From NCBI GenBank assembly GCA_964654285.1, contig CAZZJC010000024.1, positions 1-64,000 of the forward strand: a stretch of 64,000 nt of DNA. Direction: 5' to 3'. This document shows, piece after piece, positions 44,798 to 52,657 of this stretch. Below the pieces are notes generated by a model. The model ran no database searches. It was not told the origin of the DNA and saw only the letters and a program-made list of their open reading frames with translations. Source of the DNA: BJHQ01 sp964654285. GTDB lineage: Bacteria; Planctomycetota; UBA11346. Each line of letters begins with the position of its first letter. Position 1 is the stretch's first letter. The translations under genes were made by a program, and so were the position numbers.

Positions 44798-45475
44798 ATG
44801 TCCGGCCCCCTCCCGCCACGGCTGCTCGAACTCTCGGGCCTGGCCATCGCCGGCGCCGCCGGCCGGCAGCGGCGCGGCCCGGATCTGACGGTGGATCGCG
44901 GCGAATGCGTGGTGCTGCACGGGGATCTTGACAGCGGCGTGGGCGCGGTGCTGCGCGCGGCCATCGGCCTGGAAGCCCCCCTGGCGGGCAGGGTGCGCCT
45001 GTTCGGCAGCGATCCCGCCGGCCTCGACCAGCCGCAGGACTGCGCGCTGCGCGCCCGCCTCGGCTGGATGCCCCGGCGTGGCGCCCTGATCAGCAACCTG
45101 TCGCTCTTCGAGAACCTCGTCCTGCCGCTGCGCTGGCACCGCCGGGCGCATGGCGCCCCCCTGCGCGCACGCGCGGCCGAGGTCCTGGCCTGGTTCGGCG
45201 TGACCGAACTGCCGGCCCTGAATCCGGGCCAGGCCGGCGCGGTGCTGTGCCGGCGCGTGGCCCTCGCCCGCGCCGTGATCCTCGACCCCGACCTGCTGGT
45301 CCTGGAGGACCCCTCCGACGATCTCGATCCCGCCACGACCGCATCCATCCTGGCCGTGCTGCGCCGGCTGGCGACGGAGCGCGGGACCGGCATCCTGCTC
45401 GCGACCTATGCCGCCGACCTGTCGCGGTCGTTCGGCGACCGCTGCGTGGCCATGCCCAGCCCGGAGAATCCATGA
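44798..45475 (+). CDS. Degenerate ABC ATPase in the MlaF position (pseudo-ATPase)
   Basis: This 225-residue protein aligns end to end with MlaF-type ATPases, but every nucleotide-handling motif is altered. The Walker A site reads GDLDSGVGA (residues 42-50), with Val48 where the essential Lys should be. The Q-loop region reads RLGWMPRRGAL, without the Gln. The signature region reads NPGQAGAVLCRR instead of LSGGMRRR. The Walker B end reads LLVLEDPSDDLDP, with the usual Asp-Glu pair swapped to Glu-Asp. The switch His is Tyr204 (LLATYAADL). The fold is otherwise kept (VALARAVILDPDLL). The gene is intact, overlaps mlaD by four bases and sits between mlaE and mlaD, so it is expressed as a subunit. 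I infer that it cannot hydrolyse ATP in the normal way. Confidence 0.88.
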   Translation: MSGPLPPRLLELSGLAIAGAAGRQRRGPDLTVDRGECVVLHGDLDSGVGAVLRAAIGLEAPLAGRVRLFGSDPAGLDQPQDCALRARLGWMPRRGALISNLSLFENLVLPLRWHRRAHGAPLRARAAEVLAWFGVTELPALNPGQAGAVLCRRVALARAVILDPDLLVLEDPSDDLDPATTASILAVLRRLATERGTGILLATYAADLSRSFGDRCVAMPSPENP

Positions 45476-46551
45476 GCGAACCGTTCAAGTTCCGCCATCT
45501 GCGCGAGATCGTCGGCATCTTCGTGCTGGGATCGCTGGTCGCGGCGCTGGCCTCGCTCTTCCTCGTCGGCGAGGGCCGCAACTGGTTCGTGCGCCGGGTC
45601 GACCTCACCGCGGTCTTCCCGGCCGAGCGAGCCGGCGTGATCCGCAGCGGCCTGCCGGTGCGCCTCGCCGGCGAGCGCATCGGCCAGGTCGCCGAGGTCG
45701 ACCTTGCCGGCGACAGCCTGCGCGTGCGCCTGCGCGTGGCGGGTTCCGCCCTCGGCGGCCTGCGCGAGGACAGCAAGGCGGTGCTGCGCCTGCCCATCGC
45801 CGGGCTGATCGGCGATCTGGCCATCGACCTCACCCCTGGCCGATCCGGCACCCTGATCCGGGCCGGCGACATCCTGCCCGGCAGCGCGGAAGGCGACGTG
45901 CTCGGCGATGCCGAGGTGATCATGAAGGCCCTGGCGCGCGACATCCCGCCGATCCTCAGCGAGACCCGCGCCGCGCTGGTGCGCACCAACGCGCTGCTGC
46001 AGCAATTGGAGCAGAACCGCGCCGGCGACCATCTCGCCGCCCTGACCGCCTCGGCCGCCCGCCTGACCGCCCAGGCCGAGGCGGCGCAGCTCGTCGCGCA
46101 TGCCGCCGCGACCGCCGCAGAACTGGCCGCCCTGCTGAAATCCATCAATCAGGGCGAGGGTTCGCTCGGCCGGCTCGCCCGCGATCCCTCGCTGCACCAG
46201 CGCGTGGTCACCGCCCTCGACGATGTCCACGCGAGCTGGGGCGAGCTCGCCAAGGTCATCGCCTCCGCCGCCAAGGTCGCCGAGGACGCCTCCGTGCTGT
46301 CGGCCGCCCTGCGCACCCGCGCCAACGACCTGCCCGGCGTGGTCGATCGCGGCGACCGCCTGCTGCTCAACGCCAACCGCACGCTGGAGGCGGCGCAGCG
46401 TTCGTGGATCCTGCGCGGCGCGGTCGAGGCCGGCAACCCGCCGCCGCTGCCGCCGGCGGTGCTGCCCCCGCAGCCTGCGCTGCTGCCCCAGCAACCTGCG
46501 ATCGCCGTCCCCCCGCCAGCCGCGCCGGCCGGTTCCGGAGCGAAACCATGA
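45472..46551 (+). CDS. mlaD: MCE-domain substrate-binding protein (MlaD-like)
   Basis: A 359-residue protein with one N-terminal membrane helix (EIVGIFVLGSLVAALASLFLVG) and an MCE domain (about residues 40-120: VDLTAVFPAERAGVIRSGLPVRLAGERIGQVAEVDL, SKAVLRLPIAGLIGDLAIDLTPG). It then has a long helical region (about 150-310) and a Pro-rich tail. E. coli MlaD is much shorter (183 residues); long helical tails like this occur in MCE proteins that bridge the periplasm. It works with MlaE and the altered MlaF-position protein. No MlaC or MlaA homologue is nearby. Confidence 0.88.
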   Translation: MSEPFKFRHLREIVGIFVLGSLVAALASLFLVGEGRNWFVRRVDLTAVFPAERAGVIRSGLPVRLAGERIGQVAEVDLAGDSLRVRLRVAGSALGGLREDSKAVLRLPIAGLIGDLAIDLTPGRSGTLIRAGDILPGSAEGDVLGDAEVIMKALARDIPPILSETRAALVRTNALLQQLEQNRAGDHLAALTASAARLTAQAEAAQLVAHAAATAAELAALLKSINQGEGSLGRLARDPSLHQRVVTALDDVHASWGELAKVIASAAKVAEDASVLSAALRTRANDLPGVVDRGDRLLLNANRTLEAAQRSWILRGAVEAGNPPPLPPAVLPPQPALLPQQPAIAVPPPAAPAGSGAKP

Positions 46552-47408
46552 TCCCGGCCGCATCTTCCCCCGGCAGGCTGCGCTGGTCCGGGATCGCGCT
46601 GGCGATCCTGCTCGCCGCCTGCTCCGGCGCCCGGCCGCAACCTGCCGCGGTCGAACGCGCCCGCGCCGAACGCGACACCGGCGATGCCAGCCTGCGACTC
46701 GATGCGCCGGCGAGCGCAGCGCGCGCCTATGCCCGTGGCCTGGAAGCCGCACGTTCCGGCGACGAGGACGCGCTCGCCGCCGATCTCGCCTACCGCCTCG
46801 GCCTGGCCCACCTCGCCGCCGGGGATGCCGCCGCCGCGCTCGCTGCGCTCGATGGATCCGTCCAGCGGGCCGAGCGCAGCGGCGCTCGCGATCTCCTGAC
46901 CCGGGCGCTGCTCGCGCGCGCCCGCGTCGGCACCGGCAGTCGGATCCATAGTGATCTTCAACGCGCGTTGACGCTCGCGCGCGAAGATGGCGACCAGGCA
47001 TTGGCTGCGCTCGCCCTGATCGGCCAGGCCGCCCACGCCAGCGATGCGCAGGCTGAGACCGTCCTGCTGGCCGAGGCGGCGAAAGCCGCCGGCGGCCGAC
47101 CCGAGATCGACGGCCCGATCGCGCTGATCCGCGCCCGCCGCGACGAGTCCTCCAGGCCCGATTCCGCCAGGACCGCATTCCAGCAGGCCGCCGACGCCTT
47201 CCGCGCCGGTGGCGACCGGGCTGGGCTCCTGGCCGCGCTCAGCGGACTGGCACGCATCGCCACGGCGACCGGCGCCTGGCCCGAGTCCGCAGCCTACCAC
47301 CGGCGCGCAGCCGAGGTCGCCGAGGCGATGGGCCGGGCGGCCGATGCCGCCGCCCACCGCCGCCAGGCCGACGCGGCGGAACGCCGGTCAGCCCCGACCC
47401 CGCGCTGA
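46548..47408 (+). CDS. Lipoprotein with TPR-like helical repeats
   Basis: A 286-residue protein with a lipoprotein signal (LALAILLAACSG, lipobox LAAC near residue 25) and an Ala-rich helical domain that reads as tetratricopeptide-type repeats (for example ADLAYRLGLAHLAAGDAAAALAALDGSV, and the late pair AAYHRRAAEVAEAMG). I do not recognise a named family. It overlaps mlaD by four bases, so it is likely an outer- or inner-membrane-anchored partner of the lipid transporter, possibly replacing the role of the missing MlaA/MlaC; this is inference. Confidence 0.78.
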   Translation: MIPAASSPGRLRWSGIALAILLAACSGARPQPAAVERARAERDTGDASLRLDAPASAARAYARGLEAARSGDEDALAADLAYRLGLAHLAAGDAAAALAALDGSVQRAERSGARDLLTRALLARARVGTGSRIHSDLQRALTLAREDGDQALAALALIGQAAHASDAQAETVLLAEAAKAAGGRPEIDGPIALIRARRDESSRPDSARTAFQQAADAFRAGGDRAGLLAALSGLARIATATGAWPESAAYHRRAAEVAEAMGRAADAAAHRRQADAAERRSAPTPR

Positions 47409-47416
47409 GGCCCGTC

Positions 47417-47599
47417 ATGTCCTCGTTCTCGTGCCCGCACTTCGACTTCGCCACCTCGCACTGCTCCCGCACCGGCAAGGACTGCACCCCCGCCATGCCG
47501 GGCTGCGTCCTGTTCGGCAAATGCGTGACGATCGCGGACCAGCAGCCTCCCCGACGCAAACGTCCGCGCAGAGTCACGGCTGACCGTCCAAAGGGTTGA
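47417..47599 (+). CDS. Small cysteine-rich protein (60 aa)
   Basis: The product has 60 residues, with five cysteines and two histidines in the first 36 residues (CPHF, HCSRTGKDC, GCVLFGKC) and a basic tail (PPRRKRPRRVTADRPKG). The pattern suggests a metal-binding knuckle. It begins eight bases after the lipoprotein stop, in the same direction, so it is probably part of the mla-like transcript. I do not recognise the family and cannot assign a function. Confidence 0.6.
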   Translation: MSSFSCPHFDFATSHCSRTGKDCTPAMPGCVLFGKCVTIADQQPPRRKRPRRVTADRPKG

Positions 47600-47643
47600 C
47601 CGATCCGATCGTGCCCCACCATCCGCCACCGGAGGTCATTTCC

Positions 47644-48249
47644 ATGTCCTGGGCACTCCTCGCTCTCATCGGTCTTCCCATCCTGCTCATCGTTATCGCC
47701 ATCCTGTGGGGCGTCTCCACCTACAACGGCCTGGTCGTCCTGCGCAACCGCTTCAAGAACGCCTACGCGCAGATCGACGTGCAGCTCAAGCGCCGCTACG
47801 ATCTCATCCCGAACCTGGTCGAGGTCGCCAAGGGCTATATCAAGCACGAGCGCGAGACGCTGGAGGCCGTGATCGCCGCCCGCAACCAGGCCGCCAGCGC
47901 CCAGGTGCGCGCAGCCTCGGATCCCAGCGATGCGAACGCCATCCGCGGCATGATGACCGCCGAGGGCCAGGTCGGGGCGACCCTCGGCCGCCTGTTCGCG
48001 CTGACCGAGAACTATCCCGATCTCAAGGCGAACCAGAACATGGCGCAGCTCACCGAGGAGCTGACCTCGACCGAGAACAAGGTCTCGTTCGCACGCCAGG
48101 CCTACAACGACGCGGTCATGCAGTACAACACCGGCCGCGAGGTCTTCCCCGCCTCGATCATCGCCGGCATGGGCAACTTCCAGCCGGCCCAGCTCTTCGA
48201 GATCGAGAACGCCGCCGAACGCCAGGCGCCGCAGGTGAAGTTCACCTGA
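47644..48249 (+). CDS. lemA: LemA family protein
   Basis: A 201-residue protein with one N-terminal membrane helix (ALIGLPILLIVIAILWGV) and a LemA helical bundle: YNGLVVLRNRFKNAYAQIDVQLKRRYDLIPNLVEVAKGYIKHERETLEAVIAAR is the family hallmark, and VMQYNTGREVFPASIIAGM is the usual late motif. LemA proteins are often next to TPM-domain or M48 genes; here neither is adjacent, though an M48 protease lies at 33-35 kb. GGAGG precedes the ATG, which supports this start over an upstream in-frame ATG. Confidence 0.93.
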   Translation: MSWALLALIGLPILLIVIAILWGVSTYNGLVVLRNRFKNAYAQIDVQLKRRYDLIPNLVEVAKGYIKHERETLEAVIAARNQAASAQVRAASDPSDANAIRGMMTAEGQVGATLGRLFALTENYPDLKANQNMAQLTEELTSTENKVSFARQAYNDAVMQYNTGREVFPASIIAGMGNFQPAQLFEIENAAERQAPQVKFT

Positions 48250-48307
48250 TCCGCCTGTTTCTTCCCGGAAAGATCGAATAAAGATCTCAAGTGCGCCCCT
48301 CTACTGA

Positions 48308-48443
48308 GGATTCACCAACAGGTTGACGAACCCAGGTACGGTTCCGCTGGCCGCGAGAGATTGATCTCCAGGCAACAACCGGAAATTCGTGCAGGCCGAG
48401 GCCCGCCGATCCAGGTTCTATCCGTCAACCGGTTGGTGAATCC
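48308..48443. repeat. 136-bp imperfect palindromic element
   Basis: In a 279-base gene-free gap (48250-48528), the left arm 48308-48328 (GGATTCACCAACAGGTTGACG, one base trimmed in this quote would not matter) is matched in inverse orientation by 48423-48443 with a single mismatch over 21 positions. Partial pairing continues inward (GAACC with GGTTC). The interior encodes nothing recognisable. The structure suggests a MITE-like element with terminal inverted repeats or a transcribed long hairpin between lemA and the end of the convergent response-regulator gene. Confidence 0.7.
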
Positions 48444-48528
48444 TGAATAAGGCCGGAGGAAGGCGTTGGGCATCGCCCAATGACTGGCGACCTGCGCCGC
48501 AACTGGGGTGCAATCGCGATTGCCAGGC

Positions 48529-49542
48529 TCAACCCAGGAGCATCTCGCGCTCGCCGCGCCCGACGCCGTCACCGGCATCCCAGCGCAGCGACAGGCCGGC
48601 GGCGTCGAGATCGCGCTGGACCTGCGACGACGCGCGGACGAGTCGCAGAGCCGGACGCTCGCGCAACCAGGCGTAGATCCACGTTCCCAGGCTGACGGTG
48701 CCGCTGAGGTCGACCGGGAAATCCTCGCTGAGCGTCGTGGGCCACAGCACTTCGCCCTGCCAGGCGCTGCCCGGCCGATGGCCGGAGGCCGCGGCCGGCC
48801 TGGCGACCACGACCGTGCCGAGATCGGTGCCGCCTTCCGGATCCGATCCGACCTGGCTGATCGGGCTCATCCCGTGGCGGGCGAACCAGTCCCGGCGATC
48901 GGGCTGGGCGGTCCAATCGACTGCGGCATCGAGCCACAGGATGGCGCGCTCGCCCCGCCGGTTGACCACCAGACGCCCGACCGGCGCGGCCTGGATGAGC
49001 TCGGCGGCAGCCTGCCGCACGGTCGCATCGGCCAGCAAGGGGAGCAGGCTGGTCCAGGCGGCCAGGGCCGACACCGGATCGTGCCAGCGGGCGATTCCGG
49101 CCACGGTACCGCTGCGCGCCAGGCAGCCGCCCGTCACCACCAGGCCGCCACCTTCGGGATCGACCACCTCGATGGCTTCGACCGGCGCAGGACGGTTGGC
49201 GAGCGTCTCGATGACCCGGCGGATGTCGCGGATGGTCACCGGTTTGGTGAAGAAATCCAGGCAACCCGCACGCAAGGCGCTGACCGCGTCATCGAACGTC
49301 GCGTAGCCGCTCATGAGCAGGAACGGGATTCGGAGTTCACGCGCGAAGTCGAGACCGCTGCCGTCGGGCAGCTTGAGGTCGCTCACCACGCATTCGGGCC
49401 GACGTGTCGGGCCGAGCTCATCCACCACCGCCCGCGCCGACGCCAGGCTGGGCGCGGCGCTGACCTGGTGCCCGGCCTGGGCGAGGCCGCGCGTCAGGGC
49501 CGAGCGGATGCTGTCTTCGTCCTCGACGATCAGGATGCGCAT
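48529..49542 (-). CDS. Response regulator with an unrecognised output domain
   Basis: A 337-residue protein. Residues 1-120 form a receiver domain: RILIVEDEDS with the acidic pair, the phospho-acceptor Asp in CVVSDLKLPDGSG, the Thr/Ser position in LLMSGYATFDDAV and the Lys in DFFTKPV. The remaining 215 residues do not look like a winged helix, Fis-type HTH, GGDEF or sigma54 AAA domain. They are mixed alpha/beta with TVRQAAAELIQAAP, RGERAILWLDAAVDW and a late LGTWIYAWLRERPALRLVRAS. No histidine kinase gene is adjacent. The ATG at 49542 gives the normal receiver start; an upstream Met is in frame but less likely. Confidence 0.82.
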   Translation of the reverse strand: MRILIVEDEDSIRSALTRGLAQAGHQVSAAPSLASARAVVDELGPTRRPECVVSDLKLPDGSGLDFARELRIPFLLMSGYATFDDAVSALRAGCLDFFTKPVTIRDIRRVIETLANRPAPVEAIEVVDPEGGGLVVTGGCLARSGTVAGIARWHDPVSALAAWTSLLPLLADATVRQAAAELIQAAPVGRLVVNRRGERAILWLDAAVDWTAQPDRRDWFARHGMSPISQVGSDPEGGTDLGTVVVARPAAASGHRPGSAWQGEVLWPTTLSEDFPVDLSGTVSLGTWIYAWLRERPALRLVRASSQVQRDLDAAGLSLRWDAGDGVGRGEREMLLG

Positions 49543-49639
49543 GGGGTCTGCTCCGGGGGAAGCGCCAGGGAGCACGGATTACCGCTGGGTTCGCGCGCGG
49601 CCAGTGCCAGCCCGCCCGCCCGGCCAGGGCCGTTGCGGA

Positions 49640-51016
49640 TCAGCGGTAGAACAGCACCCAGACCAGGAGCAGCACCGGCAGCAGGATCGGCAGGCTGTAG
49701 CGCCAGACGAAGGCGAAGAAGTCGGGCGGCGGCACCACGACCTTCCCGTCGCGATCGCGGGTCTCGGCGACGATGGCCTTGACCATGAAATTCGGGCCGT
49801 TGCCGATATAGGTCATGGCGCCCCAGAACACCGAGGCGCAGGCTGCCGCGCCCAGGCAATGGGCGACCATGGGATCGGCGGAAGCGCCGATCCCCTGCGT
49901 GGTGAGCCCGAAGCGGCCTTCGATGCCGGCGAGGAAGGCGACGAAGGTCGGCGCATTGTCAAGCATGGCCGAGAACACGCCGGTACCGAGGTAGAACAAC
50001 GACGGATCGAGCGGCAGCCCGGCGATCGATCCGCCCCGGGCGGCAGCGCGGATGAGGTCGAGAGCCGGCACCATGGTCAGGAAGATGCCGATGAAGAGCA
50101 GACCGACCTCGCGCAGCGGTTCCAATTCGGCGCGGTTCGCCGCGTGCCGCTCGCGCGGGGTGATCAGCCAGGCGGTGACGCCGATGCCCAGCAGGAGCAC
50201 CTCGCGCAGGAAGGAGAAGCGCTCGCCATGGTAGGCGATCGCGGGCAGCCACGGCAGGATCCCCGGATCGAGGAACAGGCAGGGCAGGGCGAGCGCGAGC
50301 AGCCCAAGATTGCGCCAGCCGGCGAGGCGGAGGCGCGGCCCCGGCGGTGGCGCGACGGCGACGGCGGCGTTGCGCCGGTCGAAAGCCCAGAAGATCGCCA
50401 GCAGCGCTCCGGTCGCGAGCAGCCAGGGCGCCCAGTTCAGCTCCGCGAAGCGCCAGAAGGGGATGCCGCGCAGGAAGCCGAGGAGCAGCGGCGGATCGCC
50501 GATCGGGGTCAGAGCCCCACCCACATTGGCGACCAAGAAGATGAAGAAGACCACGTGATAAGGCCGCAACCGCCCATCGTTGAGCCGCAGCCACGGCCTG
50601 ATGAGCAGCATCGCGGCGCCGGTGGTGCCGACCAGGTTCGCGGCCACGGCGCCGATCGCCAGGAAGGCCACGTTGGTCGACGGGGTTCCTTGGAAGCCCA
50701 GGCGCAGCACCACCCCGGCCGAACACAGGAAGAGGCAGCCGATGAGGGTGATGAACGCGGCGTATTCGAAGCCGGCGTGGACGATGGGCCCCGGCGACTG
50801 GAGTCCGATCAGGTAATAGCCGGCGGTCACCGCGCCCAGTCCGATCGCGATCGCCGGATACCAGTGGTGCCAGAAAGCCGGCTTGACCAGCGGCAGCAGG
50901 GCGATGCCGAGCAGCAGCACGACGAAGGGCGCGACCGCCCAGGCGCTCGGCATCGGGCCGTCTCCGGCCGCAAGGACCGCCAGACCCGACAGCAGCAGGA
51001 GGGCCATCACGCGCAT
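49640..51016 (-). CDS. Na+/H+ antiporter of the NhaD/ArsB (ion transporter) superfamily
   Basis: A 458-residue membrane protein with about 12 hydrophobic segments. The pattern VGTTGAAMLLIRPWLRLN, FIFLVANVGGALTPIGDPPLLLGFLRGIPFW and the second-half counterpart GVFSAMLDNAPTFVAFLAG with MTYIGNGPNFMVKAIVAE is that of NhaD-type sodium/proton antiporters. The paired GDPPL and DNAPT motifs likely line the ion path. Substrate could also be another ion or dicarboxylate, as the superfamily is broad. It is a single gene, on the same strand as the response regulator downstream. Confidence 0.87.
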   Translation of the reverse strand: MRVMALLLLSGLAVLAAGDGPMPSAWAVAPFVVLLLGIALLPLVKPAFWHHWYPAIAIGLGAVTAGYYLIGLQSPGPIVHAGFEYAAFITLIGCLFLCSAGVVLRLGFQGTPSTNVAFLAIGAVAANLVGTTGAAMLLIRPWLRLNDGRLRPYHVVFFIFLVANVGGALTPIGDPPLLLGFLRGIPFWRFAELNWAPWLLATGALLAIFWAFDRRNAAVAVAPPPGPRLRLAGWRNLGLLALALPCLFLDPGILPWLPAIAYHGERFSFLREVLLLGIGVTAWLITPRERHAANRAELEPLREVGLLFIGIFLTMVPALDLIRAAARGGSIAGLPLDPSLFYLGTGVFSAMLDNAPTFVAFLAGIEGRFGLTTQGIGASADPMVAHCLGAAACASVFWGAMTYIGNGPNFMVKAIVAETRDRDGKVVVPPPDFFAFVWRYSLPILLPVLLLVWVLFYR

Positions 51017-51094
51017 GATCGCAGCATCGCTGGACCAGCAGGTCTTGCCATTGCCGACCGCGGCGGCCTTGCCGTCCGGCGATCAGCGGGCGGA

Positions 51095-52657
51095 TCAGCG
51101 CGCGAGCGGCAGGTACCGGTACGCGGCCTGGAGATTGAGCAGACCCAGGCTGGTCGCGAAGACCTCGCCGGCCTTGGGATCGAGATCGCCCCAGACGACG
51201 CGCCCGGCGGGCACGTGGGCGCAGACGCCATCGAGGGTGAACGCCTGGGCGATGGCGTTCTGGAGACCGTTCGACCAGGCCAGCCAGCGGGATCCGTCGG
51301 CATCGCGCATGGCGAGGGTGACGAAGAACCAGCCGAGGGGATCGATGCGGCCGCCAGCATCGCCGGCGGGCGGACGTTGCGCGAAGGTCTGCACCACGCC
51401 ATCGAGTCCGCCGGCCCGCCGGCCATCGATGCCGGCGAGGAACGCGGCCAGACCGGTGCGGTCGCGGCGGGCGTCGCCGCTGCTCAGATCGCCGACTCCG
51501 GCGCGCAGGCGCGGGATGAGGCCGTCGGGCAGGCGCAGGCCTCCCTGGCGCGCGGATTCCGCCGCCAGCAGGGAGAAACCCCCGAGATGCGCCAGGTCGC
51601 TGCGCACCGGCAGACCGGCGTCGAGGCGGGCCAGGGCGAGCTCGGCTTCGGCGCGGGCGGTGGCATCGCCCAGGATCAGCCCCCCTTCGACCAGGGCGAG
51701 GCAGGCCAGGCCGCTCGCCGCCTGGCTGCGGGCGCCTTCGATCTCATGGCCCCAGCGGTCGGCGAGATGCTTGAGTCCGCGCCGGATGGAATCCGTGCGG
51801 CGCGGATCTCCCAGACCCTCGCCCAGGAGCGCGAGCACGGCGAGGCTGTGGGTCGCGAGATCGCGGTCATCGCCCTCGCCAGAGGCGAAGCCGCCATCGG
51901 ACCGCTGCTGCGCGATGAGCCAGCGCAGGCCGGCCTCGACCAGCGGCGCCGACCGGGCCATGGCGAAGGTCCGACGCGCCTGCTCGCGCAGTTCGGGCAC
52001 GCGGCGGAGCAGGAAGATGTCGCCACGGTTCTCGTGCACCTCGGCCCACGAGGAGAATCGCGCGGCGGCGAAGTCGGTGGCCGGCAGCACGGCAGCATCG
52101 GCGCGGTCGCCGTCGCCCCGACCGGCGGCCGCGTTGCCGCCCGCACCGCCGCCGGCGGCCGGCAGGGAATCGCCCTGCAGCCGGAAGACGCCCAGCACCA
52201 GGAGGGCGGCGAGATGCCCGGCGATCACCGCATGCCAGATGCGCAGACGGCTGCGTCCGCCTTTGCCATCCAGGCCGATCGCTTCCAGGCGGCGGCTGTG
52301 ATGCAGCTTCGCCCGCACCTTGGCGACGAGGTCGATCGGGCGCGGCGGCTGTCCCGCCTCCCGCACCAGCGCGCCGAAGACGGTCAGGCCGGCATCGTTC
52401 CGCTCGCCGTCGAAATGCGCGTCGATCGCGTCATCATCCAGCTGATTCAGATTCCGGGCCGGGGCGGTGGTGCCGGCGTGCAGCCGCGCCCGCACCTTGG
52501 CGGCGAGATCGGCCGGGGCGGGCGTCGCGGCGGAGCGCACCAGTCGCCCGAGCGCGGCGAGGGCGCGGCCGTCCGGGCAGGCGGGATCGCCGGTCGCGAC
52601 CGCGCGCAGGAGCGGATCGCTGTCCGGCGCCTTGGGCTGGGGGCGGGCGGAAGTCAT
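51095..52657 (-). CDS. Anti-sigma-type membrane protein fused to an alpha-toroid (cyclase-like) domain
   Basis: A 520-residue protein whose ATG overlaps the sigma factor stop (ATGA), the usual place of an anti-sigma factor. The cytoplasmic N-terminal half contains a duplicated segment (PADLAAKVRARLH near residue 50 and PIDLVAKVRAKLH near 107), then a membrane helix (IWHAVIAGHLAALLVLGVF, about 138-157). The periplasmic part resembles prenyltransferase/squalene-cyclase repeats, with GLRWLIAQQRSDGGFASGEGDDRDLATHSLAVLALLGEG and further helix pairs. Such fusions are known from planctomycetes, but the ligand is unknown. I infer that the periplasmic toroid senses or anchors something and controls release of the sigma factor. 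Confidence 0.72.
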   Translation of the reverse strand: MTSARPQPKAPDSDPLLRAVATGDPACPDGRALAALGRLVRSAATPAPADLAAKVRARLHAGTTAPARNLNQLDDDAIDAHFDGERNDAGLTVFGALVREAGQPPRPIDLVAKVRAKLHHSRRLEAIGLDGKGGRSRLRIWHAVIAGHLAALLVLGVFRLQGDSLPAAGGGAGGNAAAGRGDGDRADAAVLPATDFAAARFSSWAEVHENRGDIFLLRRVPELREQARRTFAMARSAPLVEAGLRWLIAQQRSDGGFASGEGDDRDLATHSLAVLALLGEGLGDPRRTDSIRRGLKHLADRWGHEIEGARSQAASGLACLALVEGGLILGDATARAEAELALARLDAGLPVRSDLAHLGGFSLLAAESARQGGLRLPDGLIPRLRAGVGDLSSGDARRDRTGLAAFLAGIDGRRAGGLDGVVQTFAQRPPAGDAGGRIDPLGWFFVTLAMRDADGSRWLAWSNGLQNAIAQAFTLDGVCAHVPAGRVVWGDLDPKAGEVFATSLGLLNLQAAYRYLPLAR

